This document shows positions 37,376 through 50,030 of a stretch of 64,000 nt of DNA, piece by piece. A program made the position numbers and the translations under genes. A model generated the notes under the pieces. That model was not told the origin of the DNA. It did no database searches and was given only the letters and a program-made list of their open reading frames with translations. Origin of the DNA: Diplosphaera chodatii. Taxonomy: Eukaryota; Chlorophyta; Trebouxiophyceae; Prasiolales; Stichococcaceae. Positions within the stretch are counted from its first letter, which is position 1. Each line of letters opens with the position of its first letter. Where the stretch lies: positions 744,001 through 808,000 of the forward strand of contig JAALGY010000017.1 of NCBI GenBank assembly GCA_032358165.1, read 5' to 3'.

Positions 37376-40300
37376 TCACCGCACCTGCTGCTGGTCCCCT
37401 GCAGCACTGCTGAGCTCCGCCATGCGGGCCAGGTTGCTGCTGAATATGGCGGCCAGGGCGGACCGCTCCCTGGCGTCACGGCCATGTCTACCGCCATCCA
37501 GCAGGTGGCGCAGGGCTGCGGCATGGTCTTCCATTGCTGCCAGCCAATGCTCCTACATGCAGTGAAACCAGTTACTGCAGTCCTGGAAAACAGTGCTTCT
37601 CACATGCAGGTGATTGCAGCTGCAAATGCATAGGGCTGCAGCATGTTCGAAAAACAGTCTCCAGTCAAGGCAAGACCCGTTCTCAGGGTTTCACCTGATG
37701 GTTTGGGGGCTGTGCATTCCCTGCTGGCCCGCCTGCAGATACGACAGTGGGGCTTGAGAGGTCACCTCATCCCTTGTCACTTCTTGCTTGCACTGATAGC
37801 AATAGCCACATCCTGCCTTGCAGCCGTACAGATTTGACTACCCACCATCCAGAGGGGCAGCTGTCACATCAGCACCGTTTCCCTGCCCCGCAGCATGCAT
37901 GCCTGCTACAGGCTGGACGGCTGTCGGCTGCATTGCCCCGTCATCCCCAGCTGCTTGGGTGGGGGCGGCCAGCTCGCCCCGGCGTTGCTCCCCCCGGGGC
38001 TGGCTACAGGATGGCTCCTGCACTCGCCGCGGATCCCGACCTCGCTGCCTGCAAGCCAGGACCACATGATGAGACTCAGGCAGAGGATCAGGCACTACAA
38101 CACCGCACATTCATGTTGAGGCACTGACAAGCGCACACAGAACCCCAGCGCCAGATGGCGCTTGCAGGGGCGCCTGCAGATGTGCATACAACGCAAGTAG
38201 ATGCCCACCCTGCAGGGCTGTGCCGGTGTGGCAACGCTGCAAGTGGCGACGGCTGCGGTTTTTGCCGCCCAGCATGGTGCAGTGCTTGCGGGCATGCCGA
38301 GCGCTGCTGGTCTTGCGGTGCGGGCCCCTCTGCCAGTTCCTGCGCTGTAGACAGCCTGCTGCGCTTGCTGCCCACGATACTGGCTTTGGCTTCGCACGCT
38401 GCCAAGCTGCAACTCGGTTTGGAGGCAATGCGACATCTACTGTGGCCGTTGAGGATCTGTGCTGCCTCAGGCGCAGCGTGGCCACGACATACATCGCTGC
38501 CAGCATCGGCGTTGCCACTTCCGAAGCTGCTGCTGTTGCTGTCTGGAGCAGCATGCACCAATGCAGAGGCGACGGCCCCGGAGCTGTGTGCTGGCAGCTG
38601 CCCTGCTGCAGACTGATGCAGTGTCAGCTGGCGCGTAGCAGACGGCGCTGTATCCCGCGGGAGCCACACGTGCACCATGCCATCCTCGCCTCGCGCCAGC
38701 AAGACCACTGTCATGCAAAGGGCATGCTCTGCGTTATTGCTACCCAGCAATGTTGAACTGCCATCACCAGTCGCAGCTATTGCACTGTTCTCACATCAGC
38801 ATATGCACTTCAGGAGTTCCCTAGTTGCCTATATTTGTGCACCTGTGCCGCAGGGCAGCTCTTCTGGGTTGTGAGGCAGTCCCGCCGCCAGCACCCTGCC
38901 GATGGGTGCCCAGTCAGAACGCATCACCCCCAAATTGCCTTCTATATGTACGCAGCTTTGCCAGATGTATGAGCAGGGGCACCTGCACATGAGAGCGGTC
39001 GAATGATGCTTGAGTATCCAAAACGGCACGGGCACACAGCACCAACATGGGCTAGCCGTGCAGACAGAAAAGTTTTCAGCACAAATGGCTTTGGGCCATC
39101 AGCACTGAGATGGCATGTCACGTCGCATGGCTCACTTGACACAGTGCTACTGTGACCAGGGGAGGGACCGACCGACCTTGTCGGGAGGCCCAACGGCAAA
39201 GGCAATCCGACTGGGCAGCTCCTCCACCGCATGTGCAGCTGGGAACAGCTCACGGACAGCAGATGCAGAGAGGGTGAGCCGCTTTCTGCTTCCAACGGTG
39301 GTCAGCACGCCTGCCGGCGCGACAGCAGCTGCGCCACTGACTTGTTGCAAAGCTGGCGGTGGCTGTGCAGCTGTGGGTACTGCTGCTGTCTGCGCTGCTG
39401 TTGCTGGCAGCCTGCCATGCTTCTGGTTCCTACCACTGGGCCTGACATCCCGCGGCGCAGGGTTGGATAGTCGCTTGCCAGCAGGCTGCCGTGCAGCCTG
39501 CCCAGCAGTGTTGGGCTGTGCTGAAACTTTAGGCATTGTGTCGCCGCCGCTGCTATCGACTGCATCACTGCTGACGGCACCTCCCTCTGCGCTGTGGCTG
39601 TTGTTGCAGTCAGGGGGGCCGCGGCCACCCAGTGACGCTATGGAACTGGTGCCACACCGGCGTGCCGGTTGGGGCTTCTTTGCGGTCGGTTGTGGTGCCT
39701 GTCTGGCGCCTTCCGCGGGAGCTGCACAATCTCGCAGCCAGACATGAACCAGGCCATCCACCAGCTGCAGCTGCACCTCTGGCAATGGGGATGCAGAGCA
39801 TACATACATCAGCTCTGTGAGTGCTGACCAACGTATCCCATGCCATCTGCTGGTCGGTGTGCTTACTGGCAAGGATGTGCACATGCAGCAAGCCACTAGG
39901 CACCTGTTCCAGGCAGCAGCTCTTCAGGCTGCTGTGGTAGACCTGCTGCTAGAACCCTGCTGATAGGCACCCAATCGGAGCGTGTCACCGTCAGCTGCCA
40001 GTAGAAAACTTCTCTGTGCGCTTCCACTGGATGTGTACAAACCGCAGCCTGCACATGAGGTGGATCCCCGAGGTGAGTCTAGTGAATGCAGGTCACTGAT
40101 ATGCCGGGTAGTCATGGCAAGTACCTCAAACGAGACCTGGGCGCTTTCAAGGGCGATTTGAGATGCACAGTTCTGGTAGGACACCAGCAACATCAAGTCG
40201 CTATGGCAAGTGACCTTGCCGGGAGGCCCAATGACGAAGTTGAGGGCAACTCGGCTGGGCACTTGCGCCACGGTGGTCGCAGCTGGGAACAGTGCACGAA

Positions 40301-41003
40301 CTAAGGCTGCCTTCAGGAAGAGCAGTTTTTGTGAGCTGACAGTGGCCGCCGACACTGCTGCGGTGGCATGCGGATCCTGCGCAGCTGCCGGCGGCTGTGC
40401 AGCGGTTCGCCCCGCTGCCACCTGCGCTGCTTCAGACGGCCTGCTGCGCTGCTGCCGCATGCTGCTAGGGCCGGCTTCACACGATGCTGGGCTCCAGGCA
40501 CGCTTATGGGCCAAATGCCGTCTGGAGGTGGTGCGCTGTGCTGTCTCGACAAGCATGGGTCTGATGCTCCTGCCACCACCCTTGTCGCTGGCAGTATCTC
40601 CACACTTGTTGCTGCTGGCGACAGCAGCTGCGTGCAGGCGGGCGCGCAACCAAGCGGCGGGACTCGCGGCCGGCAGAGGGAACGAGGGATCTTGGGCGGC
40701 GGCGGGCGCTGGGTCATCATGGGCCTGCTTTAACTGACTCAGACCGTCATGGGGACCCGGCTTGGGCTGCACCTCTGGTATGTCATGCTGTGCCTGATGA
40801 CGATCGTGCAAGGCACTGCCACCGAGGCGTCCCTCAGCTGCACTTGCACTGCCAACGCCGCGCCATGCTGGTAGGGGGTCTGCCAGCGTTAACCACACAC
40901 TGCTGTCCATAGGACGTCCGTCAGGAGGTCGAAGCTGTGATCCATCATGCTCCAACGGTCGCTGAATCCTGTGGATGGAACGACGGATGCTCAAATCGCT
41001 CAT
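37376..41003 (-). CDS. Gene 7: triple S-module protein with module-D end; one frameshift
   Basis: Mirror-image paralogue of gene 10; function unknown. Exons (minus): about 41027-40215 (possible ATG at 41003, MSDLSIRR), 40048-39904, 39778-39177, 38982-38843, 38707-38209, 38048-37846, 37732-37695 (38-nt micro-exon), 37552-37376. Each S module runs LFPAA..V.Q.PSR...GPP.K, then DWVPISR.LAAGLP..P.EL..GTG on a ~145-nt exon, then VHVWL at the head of the next exon. Linkers are Ser/Gly/Ala-rich with KRSR-type basic clusters. The last exon encodes module D (WLAAMEDH..ALRHLL...MAEL) and a stop. The exon 38982-38843 is 140 nt where six others are 145, and its frame shifts just before DWAPIG, so total length is off by one. 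This may be an inactivating change or a sequence error. The start is uncertain because HIYLAD at 41020 implies an upstream exon. Confidence 0.55.
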
Positions 41004-41658
41004 TTCATCGGCCAGGTAGATGTGTGCCTGCACAATGAATCAGCGGCATTGCCTTTGCCTGCACAAGCAGTGATGCTTTGCGTGGGCAAACAATGTATAC
41101 CGCTGTCTGAAATTTGAGCAAAACTGCACTGTCAACAGCTCCGAAGGCTTCTTCTTGGCTGACAAGGATGAGATCCCGCCAGATTTTCCGGCGGCTCGTT
41201 GCAAATCTATCTTCATGTGCAGTAGTGGTGGCCAGCAGTGGGCTGAACATGCTTCACTCCCAGCTTACTCAATTAATTAGCTAAGCCTGCACATGCAGAT
41301 ATATCGAATGACGTCCAGATATATATGGCAGAGCCACACTATACATGTATGTACATGCATGGATCCACCCAAATATATAGATACATGCTGAATGACGCGA
41401 CGGGACCATATCAAATGCACTGCTCAGGGCATCGTACATGCTGTCAGCTGATTGGATCAGACCGTGCATGCAAGCAGCCCCAAACCCCCAAAGCACTGCT
41501 GGTGTGCCTCCCAGCAGATTCTGCCCCTTGCATCCAACTGTATAACCAGCAGTGCTTGACTCTCGGAAAACTACACGCCGTCATGCCGCTGACCGCAATG
41601 CCTCTTGATCTGAAGTCTTCAAGTGCACGCATGTGGGTGACCCAGCATCGCGAGTCAC
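41004..41658. other. Spacer between genes 7 and 8
   Basis: About 650 bp, AT-richer at 41260-41400. A weak ISSLSAKKKPSELL stretch on the minus strand near 41120-41180 could be a decayed middle exon of an S module belonging to gene 7, but the phase to 41027 does not fit. Confidence 0.35.
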
Positions 41659-44172
41659 TCATGTGCAGCCAGGTCCATCACCTGCAAAGTCACACAGCAG
41701 ATCTGGCAGCACATCCCAACAGATGCGCATGCAGGTGCTTAATCAATGTCTGCACTGAATATCCTGGTTGTGCCCTGAGCAGATGGCCATGCCTGTGCAA
41801 TCTGATCAGAAAGTCACACCTTGCGGAGACTGCGATGCTGCATTCACAGCCACCGCCAGGTTCTTGAAGAAGCTTGAGGACTGCAGTACCAGGTCACCGG
41901 CGCCGGGTGCCAGGCGTCCGCCAGCCGTCAGCAGCTCCATGGCCTCGTTGATGGTCGCACCCGCCGCCACAAGCTTGGGCACCTGCTGCAATTGTCATAA
42001 GCACTGGGTCAAACGAACTGGATTATGACACCAGCAGCTTGCGCACAGTCAGCATGCCAGCCGCATTCACTTGTCCGGATCACCTGCGCTGCACTGTGCG
42101 GTGTTGGACCTGCATGGCATATGACAGATGGTTTGAGTCTTGGAGCCATGATTGTGCTGAGAGTAGCACCAAAGTGCTGCAGGTGCATGTCCAGGCGACA
42201 GGCAGCATGGTAGAAAAGACATGAGCCTGCAGCACCCAGGGTGTAGCAGTCTGCACAACACTACGAACACACCTGCAGGCGCCGGCGTGGCGGGTGTCGC
42301 AGGCTGTGCTGGCTGCTGGCTGCGGGTGGGCTGCCCCGGGAATTCATGTGCAGCTGCGTGTGTGGCGACATCGCGCTGGCGGCCCTGAGATGGTGCGACG
42401 GCTGTCGGGTGAACTGCATTGCCACCATCGCCATCGCCGGGGGCGGCGGCAGCAGCAGCCGGCGCTGCGCCGCCTGTGCTGGGACCCCCTGGAGGAGCAT
42501 CGCCTGCTGGCTGCGCTTGCGTGCTGCGGCGGCGCTTGGCAGACGGGCGGCCGGCGGTACCGCTGGGCGCACGTCCGCGCCTCCGGTTGGCTGTGGTGTA
42601 TGTGGCAGCATGCCGCGAGCTGCCTGCCATGCTGTTGTGGCTGCCTACCAGCGCCATGCTGAGGGCCCCGGCACCATGTGTGCAGGAACGCTTGACTTCG
42701 ACGATGGGGTTGCGGCCCAGCTGCTGGCCTTGGCTGTGCCGCATCTGGTTGCAGATGGTTCGTGGCAGCTTGAGGCCGTCGGCCTGTGGCACCTTCATCT
42801 TCCAGGTTTGGCCCCCGTCTGGGAACAGTACAGCCTCTGAGGGAAGACGACCGCCAAACAGCTCGAGCAGCCTCGCTCTTGGCAGGTGTGGGCGTGCCTT
42901 TGGATTCTTCCAGTCCAGAGCCAGGTATACTGCTGCATCAGCTGCCCCGGCAGCCTGCTGACTAGGGCCGCCAGGGTTTGCTAGGTGCGCTGGCTGCTGC
43001 CGGTGCCTGGTCGGCATATGGGCTGCATCAGGTGTGCCATTGGCATTGCCTGCTGGCCCTGCCCTGCCGGCAGCCTGCTGCTTGGGAGGGGCATGCGACC
43101 CAACTGCTCGCGCATGCTGAGCTGTAGAAGCAGCGGGCGGGCTGCTGCGCAGCGGGCTGTCGGCTGGTATGGTGACAATGATGTGGTTCTCGCCCTTGCC
43201 TGCTTGCAGAGTGAGCAGTGTTCCTGGCGGGAGCTCACTGCTGCGCTGTGGCAGCTCCGCTGCAAGAGCAGTGCTGATGGACGCAAACCGCCGCCTGGGG
43301 ATGTCGATTGACCAGCCGCGGTTCTCTCGATTGAGGACATAAGGGACCCCTTTGCCTTCCGCCTGCAGCTCCAGCCAGTGCAACAAGTCGGCACTAATAA
43401 TCATGGCATCCTCGCTTGCTGCTCGAGGTGCTCAAGTGCATTGTGTATGCATCAAGAACACGCAGCTCCGCTTGGAGGCTGGTGTAGAACATCATGTTCT
43501 CAGGTAAGCCCTCTGCGCCGCTGCGAGCATGCACCGGCAGGAGATGTCTTGCGTGTTCAGCGCCGACCAGTAGACGCCCAGCTGGGTGCACTCTACCAGG
43601 GCAGCCCGCTGAGCATTGCTGTGCCGCTGCGCAGCACACTGGTGTATCTTGCTGAGCGTTGGCGCCTGCATCTGTGAGAAGGCGCGATGGGATGTATTGC
43701 AATCAGATGTCCCAGTCCTCGTGTGCTGCCAGCATCCGCCACTTGCTGACGATCAGGTGTACTCATACGATGGTTCATATCAAATTACACCTGATGAGCC
43801 ATTGTTGGTAGGCCCCGCAGCAGTGGCTTCTAGGGCGTCGTCGCCGCCGCCGTCTGTGTCCTCGGAGTACGTGACGCGCGGCACCGCAGAACGGTTTGTC
43901 GGAAGGGCAAGAACTTCGTCAAAGTCACACTGCGCTGTCGAGACGTGCTGGGCAAGAGGCGTGGTATGGCGGGAGTCGGGCAGTGCAAACCCCATCGGGC
44001 ACGCCCCAGCCGCAGGGCTGCCACTGCCATTATTGTTGCGACCGCCCTGTGGTGGGGTTTGTCCCAGTGGCGCATGAGAACCGTGCTCCTCCATGTTGCT
44101 GTTACTTAGAGCGGTGAGGATGGACTGCTGATGAAGGACCGCTGCACGCAAGGGTGCATTCAAAGGGAACAT
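41659..44172 (-). CDS. Gene 8: S-P protein with module-D-like helix (about 632 aa)
   Basis: Function unknown. Exons (minus): 44172-43791, 43671-43460, 43362-42273, 42109-42084 (26-nt micro-exon), 41985-41820, 41681-41659. They total 1899 nt. The N-terminal exon (MFPLNAPLR) is specific to this gene. Module S follows (HARSGAEGLPENMMFYTSLQ, then WSIDIPRR..ASIS.ALAAELPQ and SELPPGT), then module P (LLELFGGRLPSEAVLF...LKLPRTI) and a KRRR basic cluster. The 41985 exon matches module D only loosely (MELLTAGG...FFKNLAVAV). The donor at 43460 is weak: paralogues have GTCAGT directly after the TSL.AE codons, while here that position reads CTGCGT. The final 23-nt exon is short, so the true 3' end may differ. 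A copy of the shared upstream motif lies about 40 bp in front of the ATG. Confidence 0.6.
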
Positions 44173-44630
44173 GCTCCGAAAGCTGAGACCGTTATTCTCA
44201 GACTCTACAGATTCCGCAGATTATTCCGAGGGTGGGTGGAGTCAATGCCCACGGGCATCTTGCTCATGCTCCCCTTCTCTCGTGCATATCCCAAAAACCA
44301 CTCCCGTCTTCTGAACAACACTTGCACCGGCTTCAGAACAACGACGACATACAGCAAAAGCTGTAGATGAAGGTACCACTACGTAGCCGTGAAGGCCTGC
44401 ATTACTTGCATGTTGCAGATAGACTTTGCAGTCTGATCACGTATGCTCATGTCAAGCACTGTGTCTCTGTGTGTGCTTGAGCCTGCGCACACCTCAGAGA
44501 GTTATTGTGCTGCAGGCAGTAAGGTCCGCCACACGTCCTCACAAAGGACGTCAACCTGTCGAGCGCAGCGCCACTAGCAATACCCGCGGGCAGCACTACT
44601 AGGCACTCAGCTCCGCAATCTGACGACCAC
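44173..44630. promoter_or_regulatory. Divergent promoter region of genes 8 and 9
   Basis: Head-to-head spacer of about 460 bp. The motif TTCCGCAGATTATTCC at 44212-44227 matches the element upstream of genes 4 and 6. An upstream first exon of gene 9 could also lie here but is not recognisable. Confidence 0.45.
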
Positions 44631-47600
44631 ATGCGTCAGCTGCCCGCAAGCCTTGCAGCAACGGGCGTCCCAGGCCCAAGTGCTGAATGGTACCATGCCA
44701 AAGGCGACACGCTCCGGCTGCAGATCTCATCCAGATCTGCAAAGGGCCTCATGGAAGGGCGCTGGTCACTGGGCCAGAAGCCTCCTGAGTTCCTGACTAT
44801 CATCGCGGACCAGCTGCCGGTATCATGCCAGCACTGACAAGCCAGATTGCAGAGCGGACGCATGCATGCAGCCTGTTCTTCGAAGCTGCCGCAGTGCTGC
44901 TTACGCACGTACATGATCAATATCATCTGCAGCTTTGTGTTCTCTGAGGAACGTATCATGTGAGGATTCATGACTGCAGACTGGGTGCAAGTGCTCCAAG
45001 CAGCAATGTGCATAATGCAGGTGGGGAACAGGCGTCACAGGGTGCGGTTCGATGTCACCAACGATGGCTCCTGGAAGATGCGGGCTGATGCAGAGTCATG
45101 GGGCCCGCTAGCCAGCAAGCTCAAGCTGCCAGCCGTGAACAGGCTGAGATGCGAAGGAACACCGCTGGCCCTGTCTGCAGGTGAACCGCTTTCATTCACG
45201 TGCGCTGTGGGCCATGCCCATGCTCTTTGTATTTAGAGGCAGGTGCGTTCGGATGCTGCTCATTTTCCAAAGAACGAATGCTATCTGGCATTACCGACTG
45301 GCTGGCAAGTATGATCTGTGACATGCGGGTCACCATGCCAGGAGCACATCAAATGAACAAACATGTAGTACGGGTGTTCCCTTGCAGGCAAGGAGGAGGG
45401 GGAAGTGCACCTTAGGGTGTTGCAGCCTGCCAGCCTCACCCACAACGGCAGTGCCCAGCCGGCGGTTCCTGCAATGTCCACTGCGAATGCCATCAGCAGC
45501 AGCACGGCAGCAGGTCAGCCTGCAGTGTCTGCACAGCAGGAGTCGCAGCTGTCATACTGTGCAGGACTGAAGGTCAAGGCTACTTCTGCTCCTGAGGCGA
45601 GCTGTTGCTGCAATGCATGAAAGTGGTCATGTGCAAGAATTATTGGGTCGGTAACAGCATACCCCAATGCAATGCACGGTATTGGAATTCAAGCTCTGCG
45701 TCATGTTTGGTGCAGCCTGCAGCAGCGTTCAACATCTCAGTACCAAGTACCACAGCTCGCACCGCGCCTGATATGCTGCCGCGACAGCAGCTTTCTGTGC
45801 AGCGTCCCATATTGGGAGTAACAGAAGAGACGCCGGAGCAGCCACGGCAACCAATAGAGGCAGAGGTGCCGCCGGAGCCTGCAGCTGCTGCCTCTGGCCC
45901 AATCAGGGGCAGCAACATGAAACGACAGCGCAGCAGCGGCATTGCCGAAGCTGGCCTGCCTGCCAGCAAGAAGCACGCAACACGTGTGTGTTGTGGTGCA
46001 TCAAGTGCAGAGCCGGACGCGGGGCGCTCACTGGTCAAGGCAAAATCGTCAGCTGCTGTCGGTGCTGTGATGGCCCGCAAGCGGCAGAACGATGAAGCCT
46101 CGAGCAGACCCTGCAGTGAAGGTCGGCATTGCCAGCGAGTATGTGCCAATGGTATAGCTACCCTGCCCCGATCCTGATGCTCATGGCCTGCGGGTAGGTC
46201 ACTTGCCACAGCTATCATATGAGCGTGCACTCATGTACCTGGAATGCAGGTGGCAAAGCTCAAAGCTGCCCCACAGGTCCCGACACCCAACCTGGGGAGC
46301 CGGTTGCGACTTTGCAGGCTAAAGCAGGACAAGCGACTTCGAGTCACACCACATGCGACGGGGCGCAAGCACTTTCACCGCAGCCAACAACATCCCAGAA
46401 AGCGCCACCTGCTGCGGGAGAGCAGCCAGCGGCCCTGACACCGACTGCAGACAGCATGCCCTCTGCTGGGCAACAGTTGCAGCCAGTACAGCAGCAGGCG
46501 GGCAGCACGGCAGGCAGCGACCAGCCCCAGGGCTTTCACATCAGATTGAGCGACCCCGAGGTGTTCTGGGTTCCAGAGCAGGTCGTCAGCAAGCTGCTGC
46601 CATGCCTGCCGACGCAGATCGTCATGCACGCAGGCGCCGTTCATCCCATCAGCCTGGATGTCAGCTATTGGCAGAGGAGCAAGGGAATGATTGGCAGCTT
46701 TCAGCTATCTCCAGAGCTTGTGCCTGCCCTCGAGGCCGAAACCGGCCTGAGCGTGGACCTCAACAGCGTGCTGTGCTTGACTCGGCACACCAGCAGTTGT
46801 GTCAGCCAGCCCACTGGCAGCAGTGGCAGCGGCAGTGACAGCCGCAATGGCGATGGCGACGTGCACTTGTCTCTGCACCTTGTGCCGCCTGCAGAGGTTG
46901 CACGGCGTGAGGACCCAATCATCGACCCCTGGGAGGGGGCCAACAGAAAAAAAAGGCACGGTCGTAGGTCCAGGGCAGGACAGCCTGCAGCGCAGGAGCC
47001 AGCAGCTGCTGCTCCGGGTGCCAACAGCGCATTGCACTTACCCACAGAGGTTCTGCCAGCAGCCCCAGCTGCAGCCAGCTGGGCTGCTGCCGCACGACCC
47101 ACGGCAGCGCAGCCAGCACAGCCGCAAAAGCACCCTGCTGCCTTGGTCCACGTCCGCACAAAGGTGCAGACACGTTGATGCTTTCACACGCGCTGTGCTG
47201 CCTCACAGAGGGCACGCCAAGGGCATGGCTGCATCTTCAAGAAACGCTGTCGTAAGGCTGAAAACTCTGTGTGTGCAGGCAACTGTTGCCAAACGAAGGA
47301 TTCACCCTCCAAAGAGGTTCGACCCTGCGGTCACTGCTGCCCAGCCACAGCTAGCAGGTGCCTGGATGAAAGGCAAGCAAGCTGCAAAGCAGAACAGCTT
47401 GCAGCATGCAGCGGTGCAGGCAGTTGACCAGCAGCAACTGGCGAGTCCTCGACCGACTGCAGCAACATCTGCTCCAGTGGTAGCACCCTCAACCTCTTCA
47501 GCAAACCCGCTTGCAGCAGGGTCGGCTCCTGCAGCAGGCCCCATAGGCATGCCCCCAGCAGTGGCCGACCCCGCAGGCGATGCGCCCACAGCAGGACCTG

Positions 47601-50030
47601 CCAATGCACCATGCCCCACATCAGCGCCTTCATCACAAGCCCATCGCATGGCAGACGCGCCCGCAGCAGAACCTGCCCCAGCAGCAGGTTCCCTACCAAT
47701 GCCCTCAGCACCAGCGACCCAATCAGCAAGCGTAACCATAGCAGGGCCTGCGACAGCAGCAGGTCTTGTGACTCTGCCCTCAGCGCAGGCCGAGCGTGCA
47801 GGGCATGGGCCTGTAGTGGGGCCTGCCCCGGTACCGGGGCCTCTAACGACCCCTCTGGCACATGCAAATCCCTCAGCCGACACGCGCATGGACCCACACC
47901 AGGCAGCTGCCAAGTCAGCCACGATGGAGGTTGGCCGCACTGACGCAGCAATGATGGACACGACACAGCAGCCAGCTTGCGCTGCACCGGCCACAGCTGC
48001 AGTGGCAGAGCCTGCGGCAGCCATCTCAGTGCAGCGTCAGCCGACTGCCCCCCATCAACAGGTGGCTATGCCCAGTCCGCCCAGAGTCCCAGCAAAGCCC
48101 AGATGTGAACCGCCATCGGGGGCAGCGCTGCAGCCTACACTAACCGGCAAACAGCTTGCTGTGTCCAAAGCCCTGCAGCCGCCCGCTGACATAGGGTTGC
48201 AGTTGGCTGAGCCGCATCAGCAGCAGCAGCAGCAGCAGCAGCTGGAGCAAGCAGGAGGACGGCCTGCGGTGCTGTCGTCAGGGCCGCTGCAGCAGATGGG
48301 TGAGGTGCAGTCAACCGCAGCATATGTGGCACTCCCCAAGGTGGCACCCGCCGGCACTGGTGATATGCAAGCACCGGGTGGGTGACAACATTTTGCTTGT
48401 ACAGACCATCTGGTATGCCACTGTTGCCATCTATGCAGCAGTGATGTCAGCACTATACTTGGTGGACGGCATGCAATGTTGAGGGCTCTGTTGATGCAGG
48501 TCACGATGCGGACTTTGAGGTTGTTGCCAGTATGGACGCTGCTGATACCTTTGCAGCTGTGGCTGCCAGCCAAGGTCAGTGCCCGGCACATGCCGCGATC
48601 TGGCGACATGTATACATATAAGTGCTGGCCTGCATCCACAAGTTCGTGCATATCGTTATGATATGTGTCGGGTGGGCTTCATGAGATCGCACATCATACC
48701 ACAGCCCACAGTTGACTATGTGTCACTACTATGCAATGCGTGCTGCAGTACATGTGTCGGAGGAGGTCCTGAATGAGGGGCACGATGTTGAGGCGCATGT
48801 CAAGATACAGGATGGCCTGCTGACCTGGCGGTACAAGGTTCGTGTTGCCGTCCTTGCCCTCGTGACATGCCGCTGGTGTTGCCAAAGGTATCCCAGTGGG
48901 CATGCGAGGCGGCTACAGGTCAATGACCCACTGCCAATATCACACTCGCGCAATCTCTCTGCATACGTGCACTCCGCAGATGCCGACTGTGTGTGTTTGT
49001 GTGCAGATACTGATGTGTAGAGGCTTAATGATGTCGGGCACTCGACGATCCTGGACGCGTGGTACGGCCCGCGCCGTTTGCGAGCTGGGCTGTCAGTACT
49101 GGTGCGAAACTGTGAACCCTGAGAGAACCAACATATCCCTTTGTGACAAAGCTTCGTAGAGCACTCGCACTGAGCAACGATTGAATACCTGCTCACAGCA
49201 ATAGCATTGTCATCATATCTGAAAGAGATTACAACACCACAGTCTTATTGACTCATTTAAATGATCTCGGGTCATCACAGGTTATGGGGCGGTGTACACC
49301 CAAGCAGCGGTCAACGGACCAGCTCACATGTCGGGGTGTATGCTCTGGAGGCCATCCCTGGTGGCAACTTTGTGCTGGAGGTCGCGGGTGAGCATGCAGT
49401 TCTGATGACCTGAACGAGGCTCTACAGAGCAGTGCAACAAATGATTGCACAATAAGGTGGCTAGACGTCCTGCAACGAGACAATCAGTGAGCAGTAGCTC
49501 GCTTGAAGTCCTGATGAAAGCCACCATGTGCACCGCTTCTCGAGTGCTGCCATGCAGGCGAGCTGCTCACGGATGCGGCGGCGGTCGAGGCCACAACGAC
49601 TGCAGATGCACCTTTGGTGCATCCTCTGCCGGCGCAACGTGAGGCAGCCAGTGCTGCGCAGCAGGCGGTGGCGGTGCCGGCCTGCATCGACCTGCGCAAG
49701 ACGGGCAACATCGCCAGGTCTGCTGGCCAAACAACTGCCTCTTTCAGTTGTGGTGCTGTCAGCGGGAACGACCTGTTTTGCTACTGTGCCGATGCTGCAG
49801 ATGTGCAGACTGTCAGCCCGGTGCCCTGCAGCAGAATTTGCCCATGCCCTGCAGGCCATCAAATCAATGTTGACGTGCGATCCTCGCAACGCAGGCTGCT
49901 GAGCACGGACAAGTCGCGCCCCAACCTGCAGCGCGTCTGCGTAATGGACCCGCAGCACCCGGGCCTGCCACCTCGGCTGCTGCTCCTGGCCACGCAGAAC
50001 ATCGGCAGGGGCAGCGAGCTGCTGCTGTAG
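44631..50030 (+). CDS. Gene 9: S-module protein with C-terminal degenerate SET domain (about 1222 aa)
   Basis: Exons: 44631-44819, 45021-45180, 45388-45572, 45716-46121, 46250-47163, 47279-48377, 48500-48574, 48749-48837, 49007-49155, 49281-49387, 49558-49717, 49895-50030. They total 3669 nt, open in frame. The N-terminus is an S module (GDTLRLQI...PPEFLTIIADQ, then WGPLASKLKLP and GEVHLRVL). A diverged S/P-like unit follows in the 46250 exon (WVPEQVVSKLL...QLSPELVPALE). A 366-residue Ala/Pro/Gln stretch includes Q8. The C-terminus reads as SET: a short Cys cluster (CELGCQYWC), GVYALEAIPGGNFVLEVAGE then LLTD, IDLRKTGNIAR, PNLQRV, LPPRLLLLATQNI, then GSELLL-stop. In known SET enzymes GNVAR is followed by FINHSC and the end carries a tyrosine and Cys-rich post-SET. 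Here NHSC is absent and the chain stops before the tyrosine, so I infer loss of methyltransferase activity. The A1-type exon could instead start at 44659, with a missing first exon. Confidence 0.62.
48218..48241 (+). repeat. (CAG)8 repeat, polyglutamine in gene 9
   Basis: Eight perfect CAG units read as Q8, followed by LEQ, inside the Ala/Pro-rich linker exon of gene 9. Confidence 0.85.
49281..50030 (+). other. SET-domain exons of gene 9
   Basis: Three exons (49281-49387, 49558-49717, 49895-50030; phases 2, 1, 2) carry the SET match. The first motif (AIPGGNFVLEVAGE) fits the SET start; IDLRKTGNIAR fits the cofactor-pocket strand. The segment joined after it reads LLSTDKSRPNL in place of the usual FINHSCxPNL. 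Confidence 0.65.

Noticed and set aside
48749..49155. SRA/YDG domain upstream of the SET exons in gene 9
   Set aside because: The segment has VEAHVKIQDGLLTW, which fits the middle of a family S module better than a YDG core.
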